In this document: positions 22,260 through 29,212 of the stretch, piece by piece
How the letters are laid out: every line of letters begins with the position of its first letter
Numbering within the stretch: position 1 is the first letter of the stretch
Virus record (IMG/VR): IMGVR_UViG_3300031708_000011
Coordinates: 1-29,899 of that record
Reading direction: 5' to 3' (one strand)
Source: a virus
Length of the DNA stretch: 29,899 nucleotides
The notes under the pieces: model-generated
Databases searched by the model: none
Told to the model about the DNA's origin: nothing
Seen by the model: the letters and a program-made list of their open reading frames with translations, nothing else
Translations under genes and position numbers: made by a program

Positions 22260-23702
22260 TCAGATGTTGGAGTAGACCCTTGCTGCGCGCCCGACGTACT
22301 TTGCCGCCCTAATTGCGTACGTAGTATCCGTAACGAGGGCGAACGGGAGTGTGTCGGGTGCGGTGACGGTCGGGGCGAGCGGGATGACCTGCATGTCCCG
22401 CGTGTAGGGGCGCACGCCGAAGTCGGCGGTACGCGGGATGAGGTAGAAGTCCTCCGGTGCCAGGCCGGCGGTGACGGTGCCGCCGCTGGTGGACAGGAGC
22501 CGCGGGCCGGTGCCCGCGTTGGTGCCGACGTACGCGGTCGGGCCGGTCGCGCCTGCCGAGTTGGTCTGCAGGTTGGTGCCGGTGTCGATGATGGTCGTGG
22601 TCGCGGTGCCGGTGGTGTCGTACGCATCGACGACACCGAGCAGCGTCTCAGAGTTCGCCGCACCCGACGCCGCGGTCCGGTAGACCTTGTACATGATCGG
22701 CGACGCGCCGTCCGGGAGCCCGGTCGGCGTGGTGAAGGCCAGGCTGATCGTGTTCGTCGCGGCACCTGAGCCTGCCGCCTGGCTCACTTCAGCGCAGGCG
22801 ATGGTCTCCCCGAACCGGGCGACCACAGCGGACACGTAGTACTTGTACGCGGCCGACGCGGCGATGGTGCCGCCGGTCGTCGCCGTCGATCCGGACACGG
22901 TCGACATGGCGTAGGTGCGCGGCGACAGGAACGAGCTCTTGACGAGCGGGATGTCCCTGTAGCTGGGCACGTTGAGTCCGGCGGCGATCTCGACGGTCGG
23001 CGCCTGGAAACGCTGCTGGGACAGGAGCAGCTGCCCGACGCTGGCGACCATGCGCGGGCTCATGACGAACATGAAGTCCGAGCCGATCGGCATCGCCGCG
23101 TTGGTCTCGACCAGGTCGATGACCTCGTCCATGTACCGCAGCACGAACTGGCCCGCGGCCGCGTTGGTGATAACACCAGCGGAGCCGCCGCCGTAGTCCA
23201 TGGCGTTGACGAACGCCGCCGACCCGGTACCTGGCGAGAAATTGGACACCAGGTAGTCGAGGCCGTACGGGATCGGGTAGACGCCATTCGCTGTGGCGGG
23301 GTCGTTACCCCAGATGAACGCGTTCTCGATTGACCACAGCATCGACTGCACGGTGCCGTCGATTTCAAGCTGACGCAGGTCACCCACAAGGTCGCGGGTC
23401 ACCGTCTGGGCGAAGCCAGTTACCGAACCAACCGCCTGGAACAGCCGGATGTTGTAAATGGCCTGCTCGTATGTCGAGTTGCCGATCGGGCGGGCGCCGC
23501 CATCGGTGACGCCGCCCGCATCGGGCCTGGTCACGCGACGGTTGAAGTAGTACTGCGTGCTCCCCCACTGCTTGCTCGGAATGGCACGCAGGAGCGGGGA
23601 ATACCGGCGCTGGTATTCCAGCAGAAGCGGATCGATCTGCTTCTGGATCAACGGCGTTACGGTTGACGCGGCGGTAATTGCTTCCTCAAGCTCTGTAGGC
23701 AT
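22260..23702 (-). CDS. Major capsid protein with Ig-like insertion
   Basis: The start at ATG 23702 has a strong AAGGAGGTG ribosome site. The 480-residue protein has an N-terminal helical arm (MPTELEEAITAAST) and a capsid core from about residue 45 (YYFNRRVTRPDAGG, then TRDLVGDLRQLEIDGT). The later core has MFVMSPRMVASVGQLLLSQQ, and the C-terminal part ends FALVTDTTYAIRAAKYVGRA, as in HK97-fold capsids of actinobacteriophages. Residues about 270-385 form a separate beta module with YKYYVSAVVARFGE and IMYKVYRT, like a fibronectin-III/Ig-like domain, probably exposed on the capsid surface. It follows the protease-scaffold gene and is bounded by strong hairpins on both sides, which points to separate control of its abundance. 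An in-frame upstream extension crosses the hairpins and is rejected. Confidence 0.9.
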   Translation of the reverse strand: MPTELEEAITAASTVTPLIQKQIDPLLLEYQRRYSPLLRAIPSKQWGSTQYYFNRRVTRPDAGGVTDGGARPIGNSTYEQAIYNIRLFQAVGSVTGFAQTVTRDLVGDLRQLEIDGTVQSMLWSIENAFIWGNDPATANGVYPIPYGLDYLVSNFSPGTGSAAFVNAMDYGGGSAGVITNAAAGQFVLRYMDEVIDLVETNAAMPIGSDFMFVMSPRMVASVGQLLLSQQRFQAPTVEIAAGLNVPSYRDIPLVKSSFLSPRTYAMSTVSGSTATTGGTIAASAAYKYYVSAVVARFGETIACAEVSQAAGSGAATNTISLAFTTPTGLPDGASPIMYKVYRTAASGAANSETLLGVVDAYDTTGTATTTIIDTGTNLQTNSAGATGPTAYVGTNAGTGPRLLSTSGGTVTAGLAPEDFYLIPRTADFGVRPYTRDMQVIPLAPTVTAPDTLPFALVTDTTYAIRAAKYVGRAARVYSNI

Positions 23703-23721
23703 TGCACACCTCCTTAGAAAG

Positions 23722-23751
23722 AAAAAGCCCCGCCATTCTTTTGGCGGGGCT
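23722..23751 (-). terminator. Intrinsic terminator before the capsid gene
   Basis: On the minus strand the stem AGCCCCGCC/GGCGGGGCT (9 bp, 8-base loop) is followed directly by TTTTTC and more T. This is a classic intrinsic terminator located between the protease-scaffold gene and the capsid gene, 20 bases before the capsid start codon. Confidence 0.8.
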
Positions 23752-23827
23752 GAAATGTTCGCGGTAAAGCATCTAGTGGCGGGTATTGGTTGCGGGCGGG
23801 TAAGGGAACTCGCGGCGGGCATGACGG

Positions 23828-23867
23828 AGGGCCGGCAGCGGTCACAGGAGTGAGGGCTGCCGGCCCT
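23828..23867. repeat. 12-bp perfect inverted repeat between scaffold and capsid genes
   Basis: Arms AGGGCCGGCAGC at 23828-23839 and its exact complement at 23856-23867 are separated by 16 bases. No T tract is seen on either side. It lies between the scaffold stop and the intrinsic terminator and could act as a second hairpin in the same message. Confidence 0.6.
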
Positions 23868-23896
23868 TCAGGTCAGGCCGGTAACAGGGGTGCGGG

Positions 23897-24565
23897 TCAG
23901 GCAGCCGGGGAGGCTGCTGCGGCACTGGCGGCCGCGGCGAGCGCCGCCGGGGTCTGCTGGACCGCGGCGGGTGCCTGCGGGATCAGCTGATCCCACATCT
24001 GGCTGCGGTTGGCCCACAGGTCCTCCGGGGTCTGCGGCTTCTCGCCGCTGCCCCGGTGCTCGCTGCTCATCACCAGGCCCTTGCGCCTGGGCAGGCCGAA
24101 CGCCTCGAGGAGTTCGGGGATCGCGAGGCGCGCTGCTTCGAGGGCGACGTGCTTCGGGTCGACCGTCTCCGCTGCCGGCGCGGCGGCTGGCGCGGTTCCC
24201 TCGGCCGGGGCCGGGGTGCCCGCCGTCTCGGCGGCAGCGGGAGCCGCCGGGGCCTGGGCGGTGATGAGCGGCTTGATGGCTTCGGCGAGAGCGCCGGGAA
24301 GGCCGTCGAGGCTCGCTTTGACTGCTTCGGCGAGAGCGGACACATCAGCGCCGGCCGGCGCTGCGGTTTCGGTGGCGGGCTTGGCCTCGGCCGCTGGCGT
24401 GGTCTCGGCGGCGGGCTTGCCGGGGAGTGCCTTGGCGATCGCGGTCTCGACGGCGGCGCCGATCACCGGTCCGAGCGCGGCGGCGAACGCGGTGAGCGCG
24501 TCGGTGCTGATTGCTGGTGCGGCCGGTGCTGGCGTGGTCTCCGGCGCAGCGGGCTGGTCGGGCAT
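23897..24565 (-). CDS. Probable nested scaffold protein from internal start
   Basis: Within the polyprotein gene, ATG 24565 (residue 478, MPDQPAAPETTP) is preceded by AGAGGAGA with about seven bases of spacing, far better than expected by chance. The same-frame product would be 222 residues, Ala/Pro-rich with helical segments (ISTDALTAFAAALGPVIGAA, later ALAEAVKASLDGLPGALAEA). Lambda makes Nu3 scaffold from an internal start in gene C in the same way. That this phage does so is inference. Confidence 0.55.
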   Translation of the reverse strand: MPDQPAAPETTPAPAAPAISTDALTAFAAALGPVIGAAVETAIAKALPGKPAAETTPAAEAKPATETAAPAGADVSALAEAVKASLDGLPGALAEAIKPLITAQAPAAPAAAETAGTPAPAEGTAPAAAPAAETVDPKHVALEAARLAIPELLEAFGLPRRKGLVMSSEHRGSGEKPQTPEDLWANRSQMWDQLIPQAPAAVQQTPAALAAAASAAAASPAA

Positions 24566-25996
24566 GGTTGTCTCCTCTGTGGTGGAGTCCGGCGCCGGAG
24601 CGGCGTCGTCGGTGGCGGGGGTGACGTCAGCAGGTTCGGCTGCTGGCGGGTCATGCGCGGCGGCTGGCGCCGGGGTGGTCTCGGTGGTGGCGTTGCGGCG
24701 GGCGACCGCCGCGGCGACCTTGCGCGGGTCCGGGGTGGCACCGCTGGTGATGGTGAAGGACAGCGGGACGCCTTCGGTGGCGGTCGTGGTGACGTTGTAG
24801 GTGCGGGCCTCCGTGTCGTCGGGGCCTACGGCGGTGAGGTCGCCGCCGGCGAGATCCTCGCTGGTGCCGTTGCCGCCGGGTGCGTCGATGTCGCCGTCCT
24901 CATCCGGGTCGAGGGCTTTGATGGCCTGGAGGGCGGCGGCCATCGCCGCCTGGGCGATCGCGGGCATGTCGGCGGCGTCGATCCCGTCGTAGGCGGAGAC
25001 GCTGACCGTCAAGGGGCCGTTGAACGCGGAGATGCTGAAACCGCAGCATCCGGCGGCCGCCCATTCGGTGACCGCGCCGGTCGTCGTCTCGCCGAGCGCA
25101 CCGCTGCCCGTGAAGCTGGAACTGGCGGCGGCGGTCTTGATCCCGAATTTCTTCGCCGCGGCGTTGATCTTCGACTTGATGGAGGCGAGCTGCTGGGAGG
25201 TGTACTTGCCGGCGTTCTTCGCCTTCGCGATATAGGCCAGAGCCGCGCGGACGTGGGCGATCGTGTCAAGGGGGTACCTGGCCTTGCCGTCCTTCTGCAG
25301 GCCCGGGTCGGCGTAGGTGACATCCCCGTACGGTTTCTTCGGGTCCTTCGCCTCGCTGGCGCCGGCTGTGGCGCAGGTGACGCACAGGGCGCCGTCGTCA
25401 TCCAGGACATGCTCACGGCTGTCACCGTCCAGGCCGGGCGGCGGGGTATCCTCGGTGATGGCGTGCGCGGTGATCGTCTCGGTCACGATGTGCCTCCCCT
25501 GCACGGCGGATTCCTGGCCGCGCTGCTCGTTGCTGCTGACAGTGCGGATCCGGGCGGCGAGGACCCCCGGTGAGCCGGTGAAGTCGATCGCGTCGACCTC
25601 CAGGTCTTCGCCGACCTCGACCTGTTCCCCTTCGTGGTCTACGTGGCGGACATCGCCGAGCCACCACCCGAAAATGGATGTGGAGTCCAGGAGAGGGTTC
25701 TTGCGGTCCTTCACCAGGGACCACAGGTCATGCCCGGCCTGGGTGGCGGTGTTGAGGACTGCCCGGTAGGCCGCCTCGCCAGTTGCCGGGTCGACCTGGA
25801 CGCTGGTGACCCGCCCGACGATCCGCAGCGAGTCATCGCCGGCGTCGTGGTGGGTGCGCATGCTGATCGGGAGACCATCGGTGTCGGCGATCCGGGCCTG
25901 CATGCGGGCGGCGGTCTTGGCGATCTGCTCGCGGGTGTACAGCCGCTTGTTGCGGCTGACGCCGGGGGCGAGCATGGTGCCGGTGATCGACGGCAT
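23897..25996 (-). CDS. Capsid maturation protease / DUF6582-like / scaffold polyprotein
   Basis: This is a 699-residue protein starting at ATG 25996, which shares one base with the previous stop (TGATG). Residues 1-150 resemble a T4 gp21-like prohead protease: RNKRLYTREQ, His49-His50 in MRTHHDAG, Ser105 or Ser107 in LDSTSIFGWW, and VDAIDFTGSPGV near 135-145. Catalytic assignment is inferred. Residues about 217-286 match the DUF6582 pattern (KKPYGDVTYADPG, KARYPLDTIAHVRAA, then a Lys-rich helix ending AAKKFGI). The rest is Ala/Pro/Glu/Thr-rich, as in scaffold proteins, and ends in helical LWANRSQMWDQLIP. A strong internal start at 24565 probably yields free scaffold. Its neighbours are the MuF-type protein upstream and the capsid gene downstream. 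Confidence 0.75.
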   Translation of the reverse strand: MPSITGTMLAPGVSRNKRLYTREQIAKTAARMQARIADTDGLPISMRTHHDAGDDSLRIVGRVTSVQVDPATGEAAYRAVLNTATQAGHDLWSLVKDRKNPLLDSTSIFGWWLGDVRHVDHEGEQVEVGEDLEVDAIDFTGSPGVLAARIRTVSSNEQRGQESAVQGRHIVTETITAHAITEDTPPPGLDGDSREHVLDDDGALCVTCATAGASEAKDPKKPYGDVTYADPGLQKDGKARYPLDTIAHVRAALAYIAKAKNAGKYTSQQLASIKSKINAAAKKFGIKTAAASSSFTGSGALGETTTGAVTEWAAAGCCGFSISAFNGPLTVSVSAYDGIDAADMPAIAQAAMAAALQAIKALDPDEDGDIDAPGGNGTSEDLAGGDLTAVGPDDTEARTYNVTTTATEGVPLSFTITSGATPDPRKVAAAVARRNATTETTPAPAAAHDPPAAEPADVTPATDDAAPAPDSTTEETTMPDQPAAPETTPAPAAPAISTDALTAFAAALGPVIGAAVETAIAKALPGKPAAETTPAAEAKPATETAAPAGADVSALAEAVKASLDGLPGALAEAIKPLITAQAPAAPAAAETAGTPAPAEGTAPAAAPAAETVDPKHVALEAARLAIPELLEAFGLPRRKGLVMSSEHRGSGEKPQTPEDLWANRSQMWDQLIPQAPAAVQQTPAALAAAASAAAASPAA

Positions 25997-26439
25997 CAGG
26001 ACCGCCCCCACAAGCTGATCTCGCAGTCAGCGAACGACGGGGTGCCGCCGGTGAGCGTCCACTGGACCTGGACGAGCCCGGGGATGACATGCTCGTTGGC
26101 GGTGCCGGGACCGATGCACAGGTCGGTGGTGGCGCCTTCGGCGGTGACCGCCGCGGTGGTGCCGAGCAGGACCCCGCTGCCGGCCTGCTGCCCGGGCAGG
26201 TCAGCGGCGTACCCGGCGACGGATACGGTGAGCGACCCGGATGCGGCGCCGCCGATGTACACCATGAGGACCAGGTGCCGGTAGGGCCACGCGGCCAGCA
26301 GGGGCGTCCCGGAGTTCCCGGATGCGGCGATCGCGGGGCCGGGGCCTGGGGTGGCGAGGAGGTTGTTCCAGATCGGGGTCAGTTCCCCGGCGGGGTTCTG
26401 GAGCGACCCGACCGGGACGACCATGGGGTTGTGGGACAT
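25996..26439 (-). CDS. Small head-module protein, 147 aa
   Basis: The start is ATG 26439, which shares one base with the upstream stop (TGATG) and has AGGAGG upstream. A longer frame is a shadow. The product begins MSHNPMVVPVGSLQNPAGEL and is a beta-rich domain with HLVLMVYIGGAASGSLTVSV and an ending VQWTLTGGTPSFADCEISLW. The strand pattern resembles small jelly-roll or Ig-like modules. Its position between the MuF-type protein and the protease suggests a head decoration or portal-associated protein, but nothing confirms it. Confidence 0.65.
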   Translation of the reverse strand: MSHNPMVVPVGSLQNPAGELTPIWNNLLATPGPGPAIAASGNSGTPLLAAWPYRHLVLMVYIGGAASGSLTVSVAGYAADLPGQQAGSGVLLGTTAAVTAEGATTDLCIGPGTANEHVIPGLVQVQWTLTGGTPSFADCEISLWGRS

Positions 26440-27941
26440 CAGCCGCCTCCTGTTTTGAGGTAGGGCGTGAACACGGTGGCGGGCAGCTCGTCGGCTGGCT
26501 CGGGTGTGCACCGGCAGCCCACGTGGTCCGGGCACGGGGGGAACTGGTCCGGCGGGTACGGGCCGTCGTCTGAGAGCCCTTCGCATTCGGCGCAGACCCT
26601 GCCGTCTCCCGCAGTGACCCAGTTGAGGAGTGCTACGCGCTGGTCGCGGTACAGGGCGATGGCGCCTTTGGTGATGGCACCGGAGATCGCGTGGTCCAGG
26701 AGGGTGGTGACGGCGCGGATGCTGGTGCTGCCCGCGACGTGCATGACGGCGTCGAGCATGTCCTGGTAGGTGGCGCCGTCCTCAGCGAGTTTCGCGAGGA
26801 CCCGGCCGAGGTCTGACGCGCACCCGCCGATGATCTTGTGGACCCATTCGTCGCCCATGCCGGGCAGGCTGGGCAGGCCGGCGAGTGCCTCGTACGCGGC
26901 GGTGAACATGACGTCGATGTCGAGTTCGCTGGCTGCTATCCCGGCGGTCTCGGCGGCGTTGATCCGCGCCCCGGTCGATCCTTCAGCCAGGCCGGCGCGG
27001 AGGGCGGCGGCGATCGCCGCGGCGAGCTGCTGGTAGCGGGGGTCGTCGAGGATGCCGTACAGCCAGGCGGCGGCCAGGGATGCGGCTTCTTTCCGCCGGT
27101 CCTTGCCGCCCGGTGTCGCGGTCTCGCCGTGCAGGCCGGCCAGTGCCCGGTACTTGGATACGAGGGACCGGGCGTTGAGTGCGTGGATGAGGGTGCGCCA
27201 CTGGCCGGTGACGGTCTCGGTGCTGGTCTTTATGAGCTCGTCGCGGCGCCGGTAGATGACCGCCCACGATCCTTCGAGGGAGCCGAGCTTGAGGGCGGTT
27301 TCGAGGACACCGGGCTGGGTGGCGTGCCCGGCTGCCCATGCGGCGGCGGCGTGGCAGCCGGCGAGGACCCGGGGGGTGAACGGGCCGCCACTTGCCGCCC
27401 ACCCGGCCATGTACGCCTGCCGGGCGTACGGGGTGATCGGGTGGGCGGTCTCGGTGAGCCGGAACGGCAGGTTCGTGCGCTCTTTACCCCAGACGACGGC
27501 GAGGTGGGTGAAGGTGACGGGCCGGGCGGGGAGCCGCCACAGCGGGTCCGGGTCGTCGGCATCCTGGTAGCGGAGCGTGAGGTGCGGCGTGTACCCGTGC
27601 TCACGCGGGATTTCTATCCCGGCGCCGGCCAGGGCGGTGCGGGCGGCACCGCGGAGGTCTTCGAGGCCGGCGGAGTCGATGAGGGCGACGATGACGTCAC
27701 TGGCCCCGCCGGTGAACCGGGCGTGGCCGCTGACCGCACCTCGGACGGGTGCCCGGTCGAGGAGGGTCTCGGCGGCGGCGGTGAACTTGGTGAGGTCGAC
27801 GTCGGCGGCGTCGCCGAGGTAGGCGACGGTGACGTGCATTTCTGCGGCGGGGAGCCCGCCGGGGACGGCGAGGTCTCCGGCGAGGCTGGGCGGCGGGTAG
27901 AGGGCGAGCATGCATCCGCTGCTGTAATCCGGCTGCCCCAC
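26439..27941 (-). CDS. 2H-phosphoesterase fused to MuF-type minor head protein
   Basis: This is a 500-residue two-part protein. Residues about 8-160 carry the two signature motifs of the 2H phosphoesterase (LigT/2'-5' RNA ligase-like) superfamily, HVT at 36-38 in EMHVTVAYLGD and HLT at 120-122 in YTPHLTLRYQD, separated by 84 residues and flanked by the expected hydrophobic strands. Residues about 165-480 are helical like phage Mu F-type minor head proteins and end with a Cys-rich motif: Cys451, Cys454, His474, Cys477, Cys479. The start is GTG 27941 with GGGGGTG upstream. MuF-type proteins sit inside the capsid and can be injected, so the enzyme may enter the cell with DNA. Substrates could be cyclic-phosphate RNA or cyclic oligonucleotides; this is not shown by sequence. 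It is the first minus-strand gene of the late operon visible here. Confidence 0.8.
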   Translation of the reverse strand: MGQPDYSSGCMLALYPPPSLAGDLAVPGGLPAAEMHVTVAYLGDAADVDLTKFTAAAETLLDRAPVRGAVSGHARFTGGASDVIVALIDSAGLEDLRGAARTALAGAGIEIPREHGYTPHLTLRYQDADDPDPLWRLPARPVTFTHLAVVWGKERTNLPFRLTETAHPITPYARQAYMAGWAASGGPFTPRVLAGCHAAAAWAAGHATQPGVLETALKLGSLEGSWAVIYRRRDELIKTSTETVTGQWRTLIHALNARSLVSKYRALAGLHGETATPGGKDRRKEAASLAAAWLYGILDDPRYQQLAAAIAAALRAGLAEGSTGARINAAETAGIAASELDIDVMFTAAYEALAGLPSLPGMGDEWVHKIIGGCASDLGRVLAKLAEDGATYQDMLDAVMHVAGSTSIRAVTTLLDHAISGAITKGAIALYRDQRVALLNWVTAGDGRVCAECEGLSDDGPYPPDQFPPCPDHVGCRCTPEPADELPATVFTPYLKTGGG

Positions 27942-27955
27942 AACCGCACCCCCAC

Positions 27956-27984
27956 TTGACTTCAGTCATATGCCAGCGTAGTGT
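27956..27984 (+). promoter_or_regulatory. Plus-strand promoter P3 (TTGACT-N17-TAGTGT)
   Basis: TTGACT at 27956-27961 and TAGTGT at 27979-27984 are separated by 17 bases and followed by TGAACC. It lies between the divergent GTG of the 2H-MuF gene (27941) and the gene at 28020, with an expected start site about 30 bases upstream of that gene. Confidence 0.7.
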
Positions 27985-28019
27985 TGAACCTGTTGCAGCC
28001 GAGGGAGAAGGAGAGTGCA

Positions 28020-28226
28020 GTGAGACGTGATGCGATAGACCGGACCGAGCGGCGTTTTGAGGAAGCAGACTCCCTGGACCGTCTCGCAGGCCGGATCGGC
28101 CGCGGCGGCCGTCAGCTCACCGGCCGGACCCGCCGCTCCGTGCAAGCCAGGTCGGCCCGGATCGCCCGCGGCGCATGCCGGGACATGGCCGCCTACGCCC
28201 GCCACGGCATGCAAGACCCCGCCTAG
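28020..28226 (+). CDS. Small basic protein in plus-strand cassette, 68 aa
   Basis: The start is GTG 28020, preceded by AAGGAGAG. The product is rich in Arg and Ala, with RRDAIDRTERRFEEADSLDR at the N-terminus and Gly/Arg/Ser repeats after it. No membrane segment is present. It is the first gene of the P3 unit and lies 25 bases upstream of the DUF2786-like gene. A nucleic-acid-binding role is possible from its charge. No family is recognised. Confidence 0.5.
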   Translation: MRRDAIDRTERRFEEADSLDRLAGRIGRGGRQLTGRTRRSVQARSARIARGACRDMAAYARHGMQDPA

Positions 28227-28251
28227 ACCCACTACAGGAGAGGTAAGAACC

Positions 28252-28981
28252 GTGACCACTGAACCATCAACCACCCTGCTCGACCGGGTACGGAAACTGC
28301 TGGCCAAGGCCGAGGCGGCAGGTGTCACCCCGCCTGAGGCCGAGGCGCTGACCGCCAAGGCGGCCGAGCTGATGGCGCGGTACGGCATCGACCGGGCGAT
28401 GCTGGCCGCGTCGCAGCCGGGAACCGACAAGCCGGGCAGCCGCGTCATCGACGTCCCGAACCCGTGGGCGCAGGTCCGGGCGCACCTGCTGTCCGGGGTG
28501 GCCGGGGCGATGCGCTGCCAGTGCATCCTGCTCAACGCCGACGGGCCGGGAGCGCGGGTGCACGTATTCGGCTACGCGTCCGACCTGGAACGGGCCGACA
28601 TCCTCTACACGTCGCTGCTGCTGCAGATGGCGCACGGGCTGACCGCTGCGTACATGCCCGCCCGGGTATCCAGCGTCCGCGCTTGGCGGCGGTCCTGGCT
28701 GCTGGGCTTCGTCGCGGCTGTCGTCGCCAGGATCAAGGCAGCGGAGGAACGGGCAGCGTCCGCGCACGAGGCGGAGCACCGGCCGGGCCCGAGCACGGCC
28801 GCTGGTGCTCGCCGACCGGTCGGTCGTCATCCGGCAGCAGATGCAGGAGGCCTACCCGGTGACCAGGCAGGCCAGGATCACCTACACCGGGCGGGGCTAC
28901 CAGGACGGCTACAGCCAGGGGCAGCGCGCCGATATCGGGCAGGGCCGGGTGGCGCAGCACAGGGCGCTCAGCGGCGGCTGA
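28252..28981 (+). CDS. DUF2786/DUF7168-like protein, frame broken near 28795
   Basis: The start is GTG 28252 with GGAGAGG about eight bases upstream. Residues 9-50 match the DUF2786 pattern (LLDRVRKLLAKAEAAGVTPP, then LMARYGIDRAML). A second domain follows with PWAQVRAHLLSGVAGAMRCQ and ADILYTSLLLQMAHGL, as in proteins of this type, which I recall as DUF7168. After about residue 180 the frame loses protein-like composition and continues to 29064. The family-like ending, which reads LVLADRSVVIRQQMQEAYPV, is in the next frame and stops at TGA 28981. One extra base near 28787-28800 would explain this. The gene is followed by a good terminator hairpin. No biochemical function is known. Confidence 0.65.
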
Positions 28982-29005
28982 TTTGCCAGGTGCGCGCTTC
29001 ACGGG

Positions 29006-29041
29006 AAGGCCGCACCCCCGGTTCACCAGGGGTGCGGCCTT
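29006..29041 (+). terminator. Rho-independent-like terminator after the DUF2786-like gene
   Basis: A perfect 13-bp stem AAGGCCGCACCCC with a 10-base loop lies 24 bases after TGA 28981 and is followed by TTCC on the plus strand. The stem is symmetrical, so it could stop transcription from both sides. Confidence 0.75.
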
Positions 29042-29060
29042 TCCGTGCACGTGCGCCTGC

Positions 29061-29089
29061 TTGACGCCGGCAATGCACCTGAGTAGTGT
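29061..29089 (+). promoter_or_regulatory. Plus-strand promoter P4 (TTGACG-N17-TAGTGT)
   Basis: TTGACG at 29061-29066 and TAGTGT at 29084-29089 are separated by 17 bases and followed by TGACATTG. It lies right after the terminator at 29006-29041 and starts the transcription unit at the right edge. Confidence 0.7.
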
Positions 29090-29107
29090 TGACATTGATG
29101 GGAGGCC

Positions 29108-29200
29108 GTGAGGGACGTGTGGTGCCCTGGGTGCAGGGGACCTGGAGTTGACGCTGGCAGTATGGCCCCGTACTGTGAATGCCGTTCAAAGATCAACTAG
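29108..29200 (+). CDS. 30-codon Cys-rich ORF, possible zinc-binding peptide
   Basis: The frame from GTG 29108 (or in-frame GTG 29117) to TAG 29200 encodes 30 residues with VWCPGCRGPG and later APYCECRSKIN, giving a CxxC...CxC arrangement that could bind zinc. GGGAGG lies at 29100-29105. The stop is 12 bases before the next start, so the two would form an operon from P4. Doubts are the short length, the weak start spacing, and the fact that the frame covers the P5 promoter-like motif. Confidence 0.4.
   Translation: MRDVWCPGCRGPGVDAGSMAPYCECRSKIN
29121..29142 (+). repeat. Inverted repeat between P4 and P5
   Basis: GGTGCCCTG-GGTG-CAGGGGACC pairs eight of nine bases with a 4-base loop. It lies just after P4 and before P5. 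It could be an operator or an RNA structure in the leader, or simply part of the small ORF. Confidence 0.35.
29148..29176 (+). promoter_or_regulatory. Plus-strand promoter-like site P5 (TTGACG-N17-TACTGT)
   Basis: TTGACG at 29148-29153 and TACTGT at 29171-29176 have the same 17-base spacing as the other four sites. It falls 37 bases before the ATG of the multi-HTH gene. It also lies inside the small Cys-rich ORF, so one of the two readings may be fortuitous. Confidence 0.5.
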
Positions 29201-29212
29201 GCGGGAGCGTGA

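Noticed and set aside
23703-23822. A 40-residue N-terminal extension of the capsid protein
   Set aside because: It runs through an intrinsic terminator and the ribosome site at 23702, and the sequence is not protein-like.
24056-25573. A 505-codon plus-strand frame opposite the protease-scaffold gene
   Set aside because: Its Gly/Arg-rich composition mirrors the Ala/Pro codons of the real gene. It has no promoter, ribosome site or family resemblance.
29098-29151. A 17-codon leaderless ORF after P4
   Set aside because: It is very short and out of frame with the more convincing Cys-rich ORF. Nothing supports translation.
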